Of a DNA stretch of 64,000 nucleotides, positions 1 through 8,616 are shown one piece after another. How positions within the stretch are numbered: the first letter of the stretch is position 1; each line of letters begins with the position of its first letter. A model generated the notes under the pieces. That model saw nothing but the letters and a program-made list of their open reading frames with translations, had not been told where the DNA came from and did not search any database. A program made the position numbers and the translations under genes. This DNA comes from Nevskia ramosa DSM 11499 (GTDB taxonomy: Bacteria > Pseudomonadota > Gammaproteobacteria > Nevskiales > Nevskiaceae): positions 62,001 through 126,000 of the forward strand of contig NZ_ATVI01000011.1 in NCBI RefSeq assembly GCF_000420645.1. Reading direction: 5' to 3'.

Positions 1-472
1 CGCGCGCTTCCGGCGACGCTGTGAATTGAAGAAACTCGGCAGCGTCCCAGCCCATCGACTGCGCAACCTCGGAGATCAGCCCCTCGCTGCCCATGTCACC
101 GCCCTGGCCCCAGGTCGGCAACCAGGCGGCGCGCAGGTAGTCCTCCGCGCGTCCGCGATCCGCGGCGAAGTACAGACCCAGATTGAGCCGCTCGGAATTC
201 AGGGTCTTCGGAAATGCGAGCGGAACACCGTAGCGGCGCGCCCAGCGCTGCATGTCGGCCACCAGATAACGCAGCTTCACCGGAATGCTCACGTTCGGCG
301 GTGCGGTGTTGCCAGCGGCCCGCTTGGCCGCCGGCAGATCGATGGCGTGGTAGGCGATCCGGAAATCGTATCGGCTCGCCAATGCCGGCAGCTGCGTGTG
401 CGCGAGATACGCAAACGGGCTCATGAAGTCGAAGTAGAAATCGATGACATCCGGCAATGGCGCGCGCTCCAT
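1..472 (-). CDS. 2-hydroxychromene-2-carboxylate isomerase-like DsbA-fold protein (3' end beyond window)
   Basis: Cytoplasmic DsbA-fold (kappa GST-like) protein expected to isomerise 2-hydroxychromene-2-carboxylate to trans-o-hydroxybenzylidenepyruvate, the substrate of the NahE-type enzyme in the same operon. The visible 157 codons begin MERAPLPDVIDFYFDFMSP; the FYFDFMSPFAY motif near residue 12 is typical of HCCA isomerases, where Ser replaces the CXXC cysteine. RLNLGLYFAADRGRA and TWGQGGDMGS follow, also family-like. The ATG at 472 lies 2 bp after the LigB-type gene's stop, so it is the last visible gene of the operon. The C-terminus is cut by the window edge. A generic DsbA-family oxidoreductase is the alternative, but context favours the isomerase. 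Confidence 0.82.
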   Translation of the reverse strand, partial: MERAPLPDVIDFYFDFMSPFAYLAHTQLPALASRYDFRIAYHAIDLPAAKRAAGNTAPPNVSIPVKLRYLVADMQRWARRYGVPLAFPKTLNSERLNLGLYFAADRGRAEDYLRAAWLPTWGQGGDMGSEGLISEVAQSMGWDAAEFLQFTASPEAR

Positions 473-474
473 GG

Positions 475-1305
475 TCAGTGCGTCCGCTTGAGTTCCATGA
501 AGCCGAGCCCGCTGACCCACTCAGGGACCGCCTCGTAGGCGATCGTCTCGCCCCGGACATCTCGCATCGCACCGATGGCGCAGAGAAAATTCTTGATCTC
601 GAGGCCTCCGTTGCCACCGTCGCGGAGAATGTCCTCGTCGCTGAGGGCAAGAAGCGCGTCGACATCGCCGCTTTCGACGAGCCCCATCACCATCCGGTCC
701 CAGTCTTCGTTGATCCTTCCCATCTGCGCCGTCCCCGGCCAGTGGCTGATGCCGCCGGTGCCATAGATCGCGACCCGTTCGCTGCCCGGCCATGCCGCTA
801 CCGCGTCGCCGATGAGACGGCCGATGTCGTACGCGCGGCGACTGGGAATGACCGGGTCCATGCCGGAGTTGATGTAGACCGGAATGGTCCTGAGGCCTTC
901 GACCGGCCGTACCGCGTAATGGACGGGAATCATGATCGAGTGATCAGCCAGCAGCGTCTTCGACACGCTCCAGTCGACGCCGCCCTTGAGTCCGAAGTCC
1001 AGGATGTGCCGCGCCAGCGCCTCGTTGTTTTCGACCCTGGCTCTCGGCATGCCGAGCCAGGTCTCCTTGGGGCCGACGATGTCGCCGACCGCGATCATCG
1101 CGGTGGGCATGCAGGACGGTCCGTTGACGGTCGCGTGGTCGTCGCCGATCACGATCACGGTATCGACCTCGGCGGCACGAATTCTCCGGGTGATCTCCTC
1201 GAACGCACCGAGGCAGGCGTCCCGTTTCGACGGCGGCGCGGCCATCGTGATCGCACTGATCAGGGGATCGTGCGGCATCAGGAATCCACAGACGAGTTCA
1301 GCCAT
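475..1305 (-). CDS. Class III extradiol ring-cleavage dioxygenase, LigB-type catalytic (beta) subunit
   Basis: Catalytic subunit of a protocatechuate 4,5-dioxygenase-like enzyme that cleaves a catecholic ring next to the hydroxyls using non-haem Fe(II). The 276-residue length is normal for LigB. Expected iron ligands are visible: His12 (FLMPHDP), His57 (IGDDHATVN) and Glu236 (LEIKNF). A GGAG ribosome site precedes ATG 1305. The LigA-type gene lies 25 bp upstream, so the two subunits are co-expressed. NahF- and NahE-type genes upstream and an HCCA isomerase downstream imply that the substrate is 1,2-dihydroxynaphthalene or a larger PAH diol rather than protocatechuate. The fold and class are well supported; the substrate is inferred from neighbours. 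Confidence 0.88.
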   Translation of the reverse strand: MAELVCGFLMPHDPLISAITMAAPPSKRDACLGAFEEITRRIRAAEVDTVIVIGDDHATVNGPSCMPTAMIAVGDIVGPKETWLGMPRARVENNEALARHILDFGLKGGVDWSVSKTLLADHSIMIPVHYAVRPVEGLRTIPVYINSGMDPVIPSRRAYDIGRLIGDAVAAWPGSERVAIYGTGGISHWPGTAQMGRINEDWDRMVMGLVESGDVDALLALSDEDILRDGGNGGLEIKNFLCAIGAMRDVRGETIAYEAVPEWVSGLGFMELKRTH

Positions 1306-1330
1306 GACTACTCCTTGATCGTGGAAGTTT

Positions 1331-1603
1331 CTAAACGCTTGCCGGGGGTGGCGTGTTCATCCGCCGCATGTATTCGCCCACCTGGTCGAAGCCGCTCAGG
1401 GCGATCCAGCTGGTGAAGAGCAGCATCTGGTCCGCGCCCAGGTCCGCCATCGCCCGAACATCGAGCGCCTTCACCAGCTCAAGCTCCCGGGGCGTCAGCG
1501 GATAGTCCTTCAGCAGCTGGTCCGGATCGCTGTGAAAGCGTTCGACGCGCGCCGGATCGTGGTGCATGTCCCACAAGGCGCTTTCCATTGCGTGAGTGCT
1601 CAT
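1331..1603 (-). CDS. LigA-type small (alpha) subunit of extradiol dioxygenase
   Basis: A 90-residue helical protein of the LigA family, the small subunit that caps the LigB active site. Family features include FHSDPDQLLKDYPLTPREL near residues 23-41 and MADLGADQMLLFTSWIAL near 52-69. The start chosen is the ATG at 1603, preceded by GAAGGAG; the frame stays open further upstream inside the NahE gene but nothing supports initiation there. It lies 32 bp after the NahE-type gene and 25 bp before the LigB-type gene. Separate alpha and beta subunits resemble LigAB rather than the single-chain NahC/BphC enzymes usual in naphthalene operons. Confidence 0.85.
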   Translation of the reverse strand: MSTHAMESALWDMHHDPARVERFHSDPDQLLKDYPLTPRELELVKALDVRAMADLGADQMLLFTSWIALSGFDQVGEYMRRMNTPPPASV

Positions 1604-1635
1604 CGGGTTCGCGCTCCTTCGAAGTTCGGAATGGC

Positions 1636-2619
1636 TCAGGACTGCTTGCTGTACTTCACATGAAGGTCTGCCCAAGCCTGTCCCGAAACCACGGCGCCTT
1701 CCAGATAGGCGGGCGGCATCAGATGGTAGGGAGGACGGCAAGGACCGGCGCGCAGCCATCCCGCGTGATTCATACGCGCCTTTTCGATGCCGATGTTGTA
1801 CTTCGAGAACTCGGAGAAATCCCCACGCGGAAAGAGCGTCGAATCGGCGCGACGCATGTCGTCGGAAATCCGCTTGGCCAGCGACCAGTCGCCGGAGCGC
1901 TTCGCGGCCGACACGGCATCGCGCAGCGCGAGCGGCGTTGCCGGCCCGCACATGGCGCCGCTCGACCAGAACGCGGTCATCCGCTCCGGCGCGATCCGCG
2001 CGGCGGCGTAGTAGTCGTCTTCGTGCGGCAGGAAGCGGATCGATGGCGCGAGCGCCAGATCCAGATCGAGCATGCCGATGCCGAGATATTTCGCCGTCAC
2101 CACCTGCGGGATCTGACACACCTGGGCCCAGAAAGGACGCGGGAAGTCGAACTTGAATGCCTCGGGATTGGCGTACACCGCGATCGCGACGTCAGGGCAG
2201 GCTTCGGCGACGTCCTTGTAGAACTGCACGGCGCCGGGTGTCTCCATGCGGCACCACATGGGCACGCCGAGCATGGTTCCCGAGACGCCGATGTCGGCAG
2301 CCACCCGGGTCTGCCGGACGACCTCGCGGGTGTTCAGCGCCGTGGTGCCGCAGAAGTAAGGCACACGGCCTCTGGCGACCTCGACGATGGTCGCGATGAA
2401 GGCACGCTTCTCCTCCCAGGTCAGCGTGGCGCATTCGCCGAAGGTGCCGTTGCTGAGAATGCCGTTGACGCCGGCCTGAATCAGGTTCTCGACGATACGC
2501 GCGGTCTCGTCGAGATCGACCGTGCTCTGGACGCGCCAGTCATGGGCATCGGATGTGGCGGGGGTTGGCATGATCACCCATGCGCCCTGGATGTCGTCGG
2601 CCTGGATTCGGGTTTTCAA
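1636..2619 (-). CDS. nahE: trans-o-Hydroxybenzylidenepyruvate hydratase-aldolase (NahE/PhnE type)
   Basis: Converts trans-o-hydroxybenzylidenepyruvate (or PAH homologues) to an aryl aldehyde (salicylaldehyde) plus pyruvate. A DHDPS/N-acetylneuraminate lyase-fold enzyme of 327 residues, close to the usual length. The Schiff-base lysine is Lys177 in VVTAKYLG. Stretches such as [28 protein letters not shown] and [18 protein letters not shown] match NahE as I remember it almost word for word. Initiation appears to be at TTG 2619; no ATG or GTG lies between the last upstream stop and this point that would fit the family N-terminus. It starts 52 bp after the aldehyde dehydrogenase gene. Confidence in function is high; the exact PAH substrate range is not readable. 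Confidence 0.93.
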   Translation of the reverse strand: MKTRIQADDIQGAWVIMPTPATSDAHDWRVQSTVDLDETARIVENLIQAGVNGILSNGTFGECATLTWEEKRAFIATIVEVARGRVPYFCGTTALNTREVVRQTRVAADIGVSGTMLGVPMWCRMETPGAVQFYKDVAEACPDVAIAVYANPEAFKFDFPRPFWAQVCQIPQVVTAKYLGIGMLDLDLALAPSIRFLPHEDDYYAAARIAPERMTAFWSSGAMCGPATPLALRDAVSAAKRSGDWSLAKRISDDMRRADSTLFPRGDFSEFSKYNIGIEKARMNHAGWLRAGPCRPPYHLMPPAYLEGAVVSGQAWADLHVKYSKQS

Positions 2620-2671
2620 GTGGATTCGTCCGAGGAAAGGGAACTGCTGCGGGACCTGCGGTGCGCGTGAT

Positions 2672-4123
2672 CTAGAACGGATACGGCTGGTTCGAGGGTT
2701 CGATCGTCAGCCACTTCAACTCGGTGAACTCGTCGATCACCGCCCGCCCGTCGAAGCGGCCGTAGCCGCTGTCCTTCACGCCGCCGAACGGCGCCTGCGC
2801 CTCGTTCTGCACGGTGGCGCCATTGATGTGGCAACTGCCGCTTTGCAGTTGCATCGCCACGGCGATGGCGCCGGACAGGTCGCGGCTGAACACCGACGCC
2901 GCCAGGCCATAGGCCGTGTCGTTGGCGATCCGGACCGCGTCGGCGGTATCGCCTGCCCGAATCATCACGGTGATCGGGCCGAAGGTCTCGGCATCGTAGA
3001 TCGCCATTTCGGAGGTCACGTGATCGAGCACGGTCGCCGGCATCGTCGCGCCCTCGGCGCGCCCGCCCACAAGCAGCGTGGCGCCTTTGCCAAGGGCGTC
3101 TTCGATCAGCGCGTTGATGCGCGCGCCGCTCTCGCGGAAGGCCATCGGGCCGATGACGCAGGATGGGTTCTCGGTCGGATCGCCGGCCGGCAGCGTCCGC
3201 ACCTGATCGGCGATCTTGCTTGCTACCTGATCCGCCACCGAGGCATCGACGATCAGGCGTTCCGTCGACATGCAGATCTGCCCCTGGTAGAGAAACGATC
3301 CGAACACGGCGGCACGAACGGCGTCGTCGATATTGGCGTCCTTCAGGATGATCAGCGGCGACTTGCCGCCGAGTTCCAGCAGACAGCGCTTCAAGTGGGA
3401 CGCAGCCTTCTGGGCAATGATTCGTCCGACCCGCGTCGAGCCGGTGAAGTTGATCCGTCGAACGGCAGGGTGGGCGATCAGCTCATCGATGACGGCGGGT
3501 GCATCGGCCGGCGCCGTGGTGAGCAGATTCAGTGCGCCTGCCGGCAGACCGGCCGCATGCAGAATCTCGACCAGCAGCGCGTGAGTCCGCGGACTGGTCT
3601 CGGAAGCTCGGAACACCACCGTGTTCCCGCACACCAGCGGATAGGCAAGCGCGCGAGCCGCCAGTACTACCGGCCCGTTCCACGGCGCGATGCTGAGAAT
3701 GACGCCGACCGGCTGGCGGATGGTCATCGACAGCGTGCCGGGCTTGTCGGTGGGAATGGTCTCGCCCTGAATCTGCGTCGCCAGGCTCGCGGCTTCCCGG
3801 AACAGGCTCGCCGTCAGGCCGACGTTGAAACGCGACCAGAGTTCGGACGCACCGACCTCCAGCGCCATCGTGGTCACGAACTCGTCGACCTTCTCCTCGA
3901 CCAGATCCGCCGCCCGAAGCAGGACGCGCCGACGCTCGGTGGGCCCGGTCTGAGACCACGTCGCATAGGCACGGCCGGCAGACTCGGCAGCCACTCGGGC
4001 ATCAGCGATGGACGCCGCCGCCACGGTGGTGATCAGCCGATCATCCGTCGGGTGGCGTCTTGCGAAGGTCTTGCCTTCAGCCGCAGCCCGCGGCGTGTTG
4101 TCGATGAGTAGAGAAGTTTCCAC
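2672..4123 (-). CDS. nahF: Salicylaldehyde dehydrogenase (NahF type)
   Basis: NAD-dependent aldehyde dehydrogenase that oxidises the aryl aldehyde released by the NahE-type enzyme to salicylate or an analogue. Visible signatures are the cofactor loop FTGSTRVGR, the general-base Glu in LELGGKSP and the nucleophile Cys in GQICMSTER. Distinctive NahF strings include [19 protein letters not shown], the [15 protein letters not shown] tail and a C-terminal QPYPF. The GTG at 4123 gives 483 residues and aligns with the NahF N-terminus; a TTG at 4141 would add six residues and is the alternative. First gene of the catabolic operon; no clear Shine-Dalgarno is visible for either start. Confidence 0.92.
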   Translation of the reverse strand: METSLLIDNTPRAAAEGKTFARRHPTDDRLITTVAAASIADARVAAESAGRAYATWSQTGPTERRRVLLRAADLVEEKVDEFVTTMALEVGASELWSRFNVGLTASLFREAASLATQIQGETIPTDKPGTLSMTIRQPVGVILSIAPWNGPVVLAARALAYPLVCGNTVVFRASETSPRTHALLVEILHAAGLPAGALNLLTTAPADAPAVIDELIAHPAVRRINFTGSTRVGRIIAQKAASHLKRCLLELGGKSPLIILKDANIDDAVRAAVFGSFLYQGQICMSTERLIVDASVADQVASKIADQVRTLPAGDPTENPSCVIGPMAFRESGARINALIEDALGKGATLLVGGRAEGATMPATVLDHVTSEMAIYDAETFGPITVMIRAGDTADAVRIANDTAYGLAASVFSRDLSGAIAVAMQLQSGSCHINGATVQNEAQAPFGGVKDSGYGRFDGRAVIDEFTELKWLTIEPSNQPYPF

Positions 4124-4463
4124 GAGCGCGTCTCGGAGCAAGGGCCGGTCTGTGCTGGATCATATTCATGCCGGACTCGCACGAATAACAGTTCCTTCTG
4201 ATAGCACCCATCGGCGACAGCAATACACCGCGATGTGCTCTGCAACCTGCGGCTGATCTTGCTCTACGGCATCGAAGCTACCGACACGATGATTGGCACG
4301 TTGCAGCAGCGCCTTCGCGGCCCAGAGGCATCGTCGGAATCGCTCTCTCGATCAGTGATCGCGACGCTAGGAAGCAGTTGATGATTCGCAGGTATAGCGG
4401 CAGCAGATTCATTTACTGGTTCGTAGGTAGCGCGGCTTGGAGGCTTCCAAGCGTTGATCAAGC
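4124..4463. other. Intergenic region upstream of the nah-like operon
   Basis: About 340 bases without a gene I can support. It should contain the promoter of the minus-strand catabolic operon. Short open frames occur on both strands, including a roughly 45-codon plus-strand stretch around 4255-4380, but none has a convincing start or recognisable motif. Base composition begins to fall here toward the lower-GC genes at 4.5-5.4 kb. Confidence 0.5.
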
Positions 4464-4967
4464 CTAGAAGTAGTTGCTGTATTCATTCGCACGATGGGAT
4501 GAGATGCCCAGGCACTGCTCGCGATGCAACGGATGTTCGCTCTCAGGAAGTAGAACGTCGGGACGACTCTTCGGCCCCGTCAGTTTGAGCACAGCGGGAA
4601 GGCCGATTGTCGAAGGAAAAGACGGAATGTCATTAGCGAGTGTTGCTGCGAAAGCAGGCTCCTGATCTTGGTCTTCGGCGTCCCATAGAACTCGAACTCG
4701 ATCAAAAGCGGTGCGGTTCACTTCAACCCACACACCAATGCGGTAAGGCGCGTTCCATTCCAAAACCTGAAAAGGCATCACGCCTCGAATGAAGAAGCGA
4801 TCTGGCCAAATAGCGCAAAGATCATCGGTCTCTTTAGCGCCAGATTTTCTCTGTTCCTCCGTAAGTGCAACGACGGCATCCGGCCTCTTGAACGAAAGCT
4901 CCATCGCAGAACGAGGATGCCGCTTGCCGCAGCAAGGGCATTCAACTTCCTCAGTCATCAGAGTCAT
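4464..4967 (-). CDS. DUF2199 domain-containing protein
   Basis: A 167-residue cytoplasmic protein of unknown function. It opens with a Zn-finger-like ECPCCGKRHP and continues with DDLCAIWPDRFFIRGVMPF, IGVWVEVN and a terminal SEHPLHREQCLGISSHR, the pattern of DUF2199. The start chosen is the ATG at 4967, with GGAG about nine bases upstream; an ATG three codons later and a longer frame reaching 5015 are alternatives. GC content is lower than in the flanking catabolic genes, which suggests later acquisition. No operon partner is evident; the next gene on the same strand starts about 390 bases upstream. Confidence 0.75.
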   Translation of the reverse strand: MTLMTEEVECPCCGKRHPRSAMELSFKRPDAVVALTEEQRKSGAKETDDLCAIWPDRFFIRGVMPFQVLEWNAPYRIGVWVEVNRTAFDRVRVLWDAEDQDQEPAFAATLANDIPSFPSTIGLPAVLKLTGPKSRPDVLLPESEHPLHREQCLGISSHRANEYSNYF

Positions 4968-5066
4968 TTCCGTAAACTCCAACGCCGAAGCCCAGCTGCG
5001 GATTTTCCGTAGCAAAGCGGGGCAAATTCGTCGGCTGGAGCCTGTTGTTAGATGACGAGCGAATTT

Positions 5067-5354
5067 TCATGGATGGTCTGGATAGGTTAAAAGACAATAG
5101 GCTGGCGGCGCGTTCAAGTCTCTAAGAAAACCGCAACCGCGCTTTATCTCCGAAACGATTAATTCACAGGAATTTTGTGAATTGCACGGAGGATGCGTGG
5201 CCGAACTGGCATCAATGCACCACGCAACCAGTTTTTTGGATTCCTCCTCCCCTACCTGCTCTACGCACGTCTTTTCCCTAGCGCTGGCGGCCAAAGTGCT
5301 GAAGGACATGACCGCACCTAGCAGTGCGTGACGAAACGTAAGTCCCTCAGACAT
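5067..5354 (-). CDS. Small Cys-rich secreted hypothetical protein
   Basis: A 95-residue protein not assigned to any family. The N-terminus (FRHALLGAVMSFSTLAASA) looks like a Sec signal peptide cleaved after ASA near residue 24. The mature part holds six cysteines (CVEQ, WCID, PCNS, SCEL, GCGF, YCLL), which suggests a disulfide-bonded periplasmic or secreted protein. AAGGGA lies a few bases before ATG 5354. GC content is low for the window, like its neighbour with a DUF2199 domain. Confidence 0.6.
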   Translation of the reverse strand: MSEGLTFRHALLGAVMSFSTLAASAREKTCVEQVGEEESKKLVAWCIDASSATHPPCNSQNSCELIVSEIKRGCGFLRDLNAPPAYCLLTYPDHP

Positions 5355-5438
5355 TGCTTTCCCTTTAAGCCAAACACCAATTAGGCCTCACCGCGCGACC
5401 CAACATCAACCGAGGTAGGGAGTATTTGTGCCGGCAAT

Positions 5439-5705
5439 CTACCGACTGCCATACAGATAGCTGCAACCCTCAACGCCCACTTCCTCGCGATGCGTTTCGC
5501 CAAGATGCATGACGAAGACATCGCCCGGGCCGCAACGCTGAATCTGGCCGCCGCCGGAAATGGTCATCGCGCCCGAGAGCACGAGCCCGCGCACTTCGAA
5601 GGGATGCGTGTGTTCCAGGTTGATTAGTCCCGGGGCGTATTCGCCAGCGGTGGCTGAGGTGAAGCCGTCGCGCTCGAGCGCGATCTGGAATTGCTGTGCG
5701 TCCAT
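5439..5705 (-). CDS. Small cupin-domain protein
   Basis: An 88-residue single-domain cupin. The two conserved cupin motifs are visible: motif 1 around NLEHTHPFEVRGLVLSG (His32, His34, Glu37) and motif 2 around CGPGDVFVMHLGETHREE (Gly, Asp and the last His). These residues would bind one divalent metal. The start ATG 5705 follows a strong GGAGGAG. It lies about 107 bp downstream of the AtuA-family gene on the same strand, so it could be co-transcribed with the terpenoid-type genes. The substrate or sensing role cannot be read. Confidence 0.8.
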   Translation of the reverse strand: MDAQQFQIALERDGFTSATAGEYAPGLINLEHTHPFEVRGLVLSGAMTISGGGQIQRCGPGDVFVMHLGETHREEVGVEGCSYLYGSR

Positions 5706-5812
5706 TAGGTCTCCTCCTGCGCCGGGCGTTGAGCCGTGCTTCCTATGCGATCGTGATCCCAGCTTAGATCAGCGGTGCCATCGGCAAAAGCTGAACCGGG
5801 CCACACCTCGTT

Positions 5813-7582
5813 TCACGCGTGCGATTCGAGCAGGGCTTCGGGAACTTCGAGGGGGAAGTCCATCAGAATCTGCGCAAACATCTTTCCCTGCGGATCGTGG
5901 CGCAGCGAGGCGATGCCACCGCCACCGAGCGCGCCTTGCATCAGGAAGTTGAAGCCCTGCAGGCCGGGCCACTCGTAGCGCTCGACGGGCCCGACGACGA
6001 AATGGGCGAACCAGTCCTTCACCGCTGCGGCGGTCAACTGCTCGCGCAGGACCGGGACGAACTCGGGCCGGCGCGCGAGCACGCCGATGTTGGCGGCGTC
6101 GCCCTTGTCGCCGGAACGGCCGTAGGCGAGGTCGATCAGGCGGACTCTCCGCACAGGGCCTGTCGGCATCGGCTCGTTCATCACGGGCGCGGCTTGCACG
6201 GGCAGATCGTTGGCGACTTCGATGGGTGGCGACGACCAGGGCTGAGCATCGATCTGGATCGGCACCGCCACCTTCGGCACGAGGCAGGACCAGAGGCGCA
6301 CCAGCGGTGACGGCGTCGGGCGTCCGCCGGCGAAGCCGGTCAGGCCCTGGGCCATCGCGGTTGCCGCAGGGATGCACTCGCGGCTGAAGATTTCCAGCGC
6401 GCGCTTGTCCGCATGCTGCACGGCGATCTTGAGGATCACTTCGCGCGTGTCGCTGCGGCGCGCATGGGCGCCCCAATTGGACTCGGCGCCCAGTACCTCG
6501 ATGTTGGTGCGCCGGTAGTCGCCCAGGTTCTGCGCCGCGAACATCCGCCGCGTGCGCGCCAGCACGGCGCCGCCGACCGCCTCTGCCTTCCGCACCGCAT
6601 CCAGACCGCCGACCATCATCGTCGTGGCGCAGCGGAAGCCTTCCTGCGCGGTGACGGAGCACTTGTAGTACGGCGACGGTGCTCGTCCGCGCGCGCCCGA
6701 TACCCGCACCCGATCCGGGCCAGCGGCTTCGACCCGCAGGTCGCGCCAGTCGCAGCTGACATCGGGCAGCAGATAAGCGGCCGGATCGCCGACCTCGTAG
6801 ACGATCTGTTCGGCGACGGTCTCCGGCACCACGCGTCCGCCGGTGCCCGCCGGCTTGGTCAGCACGAAGCTGCCATCGGGCTCGCAGATGGCGATCGGGA
6901 AGCCCATGCGGTCCCAGTCCGCCACCACGGCCTCCCAGTCCGTGGCGATCCCGCCGGTGGCCTGCACGCCACACTCGATGACATGGCCGGCCAGGCTGCC
7001 GGCGGAAAGGCGGTCGTAATCGGTCGGCTTCCAGCCGAAGGCGTGGATCAGCGGGCCCAGCGCCAGGGCGCTGTCGACGCAGCGGCCGGTGATCACGATG
7101 TCGGCACCGTCGCCGAGCGCCGCAGCAATCGGGAAGGCACCGAGATAGGCGTTGAAGCTCCACGGGCTGGCCGGCAGCGGCTCGCCGCTGAACATCTCGC
7201 GCAGCTGCGCGAACTCCGCTGCGCGCGGCAGCAGGTCGTCGCCGGTGACGATGGCGATCTTCAGCACGATGCCTTGGGCGGCGAGCTTTTCCTCCAGCGC
7301 GGCCTTGCAGGCCTGCGGGTTGACGCCGCCGGCGTTGGTGACCACGCGGATGCCACGCGCCTTGAGGTCTTCGGCCAGCGCGGCCAGCACGCCGGGCAGA
7401 TCGGTGGCATAGCCTGCCGCGGGGTCCTTGGCTCGGGCCCGTGCCAGCAGGGACATGGTGATCTCCGCCAGGTAGTCGAGCACCAGCACGTCGATCTCGC
7501 CGGAGCGCACCAGCTGGCGCGGACCTTCCGCGGAATCGCCCCAGAAACCGGCTCCGCAGCCGATGCGCAGACGAGGCCTCAC
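5813..7582 (-). CDS. AtuA family protein (DUF1446) with fused C-terminal AtuA-like ferredoxin-fold domain
   Basis: A 589-residue member of the acyclic terpene utilisation AtuA family; the family was named from citronellol/geraniol catabolism but its reaction is undefined. The DUF1446 domain covers roughly residues 3-450 (RIGCGAGFWGDS at the N-terminus, VVTNAGGVNPQA near 80, DIVITGRCVDSALALGPL near 165). The AtuA-like C-terminal domain follows from about 480 (LIDLAYGRSGDKGDAANIG) to the end. The GTG at 7582 starts 2 bp after the enoyl-CoA hydratase stop, which gives a tight pair. Function in degradation of branched isoprenoid acids is inferred from the family and from the neighbouring CoA enzymes. 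Confidence 0.88.
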   Translation of the reverse strand: MRPRLRIGCGAGFWGDSAEGPRQLVRSGEIDVLVLDYLAEITMSLLARARAKDPAAGYATDLPGVLAALAEDLKARGIRVVTNAGGVNPQACKAALEEKLAAQGIVLKIAIVTGDDLLPRAAEFAQLREMFSGEPLPASPWSFNAYLGAFPIAAALGDGADIVITGRCVDSALALGPLIHAFGWKPTDYDRLSAGSLAGHVIECGVQATGGIATDWEAVVADWDRMGFPIAICEPDGSFVLTKPAGTGGRVVPETVAEQIVYEVGDPAAYLLPDVSCDWRDLRVEAAGPDRVRVSGARGRAPSPYYKCSVTAQEGFRCATTMMVGGLDAVRKAEAVGGAVLARTRRMFAAQNLGDYRRTNIEVLGAESNWGAHARRSDTREVILKIAVQHADKRALEIFSRECIPAATAMAQGLTGFAGGRPTPSPLVRLWSCLVPKVAVPIQIDAQPWSSPPIEVANDLPVQAAPVMNEPMPTGPVRRVRLIDLAYGRSGDKGDAANIGVLARRPEFVPVLREQLTAAAVKDWFAHFVVGPVERYEWPGLQGFNFLMQGALGGGGIASLRHDPQGKMFAQILMDFPLEVPEALLESHA

Positions 7583-7584
7583 GT

Positions 7585-8367
7585 TCAGCGACCGGTGTAG
7601 TGCGGCGCGCGCTTGTCGACGAACGAAGCGCGTCCTTCCTGCGCGTCCGCCGTCGACGCCATCGCCGCGAACATGGCCTGCGAGTACTCCAGCGCATCGC
7701 GCAGGCTCAGGTCGCGGATGGCGTTGAAGGTCTGCTTGCCCAGGCGCACCGCGGTCGGCGAAGCGCTGGTCACGCGGGCGAGCAGCCAGTCCAGTTTCTC
7801 GTCGAGCTGCGCACGCGGAACGATGTAGTTGACGATGCCCCAGTCCAGCGCTTCCTGGGCGGTGAACTGTTCGCCGGTGATGCAGATTTCCTGCAGGCGC
7901 CGCGCCGGGATCACCCGCAGCATGTGCGGCAGGATGGTCATCGGTGTCATGCCGATCCGGGACTCCGGCGCGCCGATGCGGATGTCGTCCGCGGCCACCG
8001 CCATGTCGCAGGCGCACAGCAGTCCGAAGCCGCCGGCCAGGGCATGGCCGTTGACACGCGCGATGATCGGCAGCGTGCAATCCTGGATGCGCTTGAACAA
8101 CTCCACCATGTAGTGCTGCGGGCGCGAATAGTCGACGCCGAAGGGATTGCCGTCCGCGTTCTTCTGCAGATCGCCACCCGCGCAGAACGCCTTGTCGCCG
8201 GCACCGGTGAGCACGATGGCGCGGCAGGCGCGGTCGGCCACGGCGTTACCGATGCCCTCGCCGAGCAGCCGGATGACTTCCTCGTTGATGGCGTTGCGTC
8301 GCTCGGCGCGATTGAGGGTGATCCACTGCACGCTGTCACGGCGTTCGACGAGAACGAGGGAGGTCAT
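7585..8367 (-). CDS. Enoyl-CoA hydratase/isomerase family protein
   Basis: A 260-residue crotonase-fold enzyme acting on an acyl-CoA intermediate. The oxyanion-hole segments are FCAGGDL and NGHALAGGFG. Of the two catalytic glutamates in classical enoyl-CoA hydratases, the first position is Gly here (AGGFGLLCACD) and the second is kept (APESRIGMTP), so the chemistry may differ from simple hydration. The start is ATG 8367, with GGAG five bases ahead; the frame extends to 8421 but without a better site. It is coupled to the AtuA-family gene (2-bp gap) and divergent from the SDR gene, which suggests an Atu-like isoprenoid acyl-CoA pathway. Confidence 0.88.
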   Translation of the reverse strand: MTSLVLVERRDSVQWITLNRAERRNAINEEVIRLLGEGIGNAVADRACRAIVLTGAGDKAFCAGGDLQKNADGNPFGVDYSRPQHYMVELFKRIQDCTLPIIARVNGHALAGGFGLLCACDMAVAADDIRIGAPESRIGMTPMTILPHMLRVIPARRLQEICITGEQFTAQEALDWGIVNYIVPRAQLDEKLDWLLARVTSASPTAVRLGKQTFNAIRDLSLRDALEYSQAMFAAMASTADAQEGRASFVDKRAPHYTGR

Positions 8368-8616
8368 CGGGGCTCCGGATAAGGCGGCCGCCGGGATGGC
8401 GCGTCCGCAGACGGGATGCATTACTCATTGGAAAACTTCTTGTTGTCAATGCTTTGGCAACGATCCAGCGCCATCGATACTGAAAAGAATGGAGCTTGAT
8501 GTTCCTCGTCGTTCCTGCGAGATTTCCCTTGGTGAGTTCAACTCAATTTCGAGGACGATGGCGATGCCCGAGGGTTTCTGCAGCTGCTTCATCCTGGCCT
8601 GCACCGGGCGGCAGTC

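Noticed and set aside
457-1416. A 319-codon plus-strand frame opposite the LigB-type gene
   Set aside because: No start signal or domain; the opposite strand carries the three iron ligands of a LigB protein.
2522-4111. A 529-codon plus-strand open frame opposite the salicylaldehyde dehydrogenase
   Set aside because: Antisense shadow; the minus-strand product matches NahF from end to end.
4264-4461. A 65-codon minus-strand frame in the intergenic region before the nah-like operon
   Set aside because: No ribosome site, no hydrophobic or domain pattern, and overlapping short frames on the other strand; not supported as a gene.
5769-7697. A second long minus-strand frame overlapping the AtuA-family gene
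   Set aside because: The frame is offset by one, Arg-rich and without motifs. The AtuA-family frame is conserved and starts directly after the hydratase stop.
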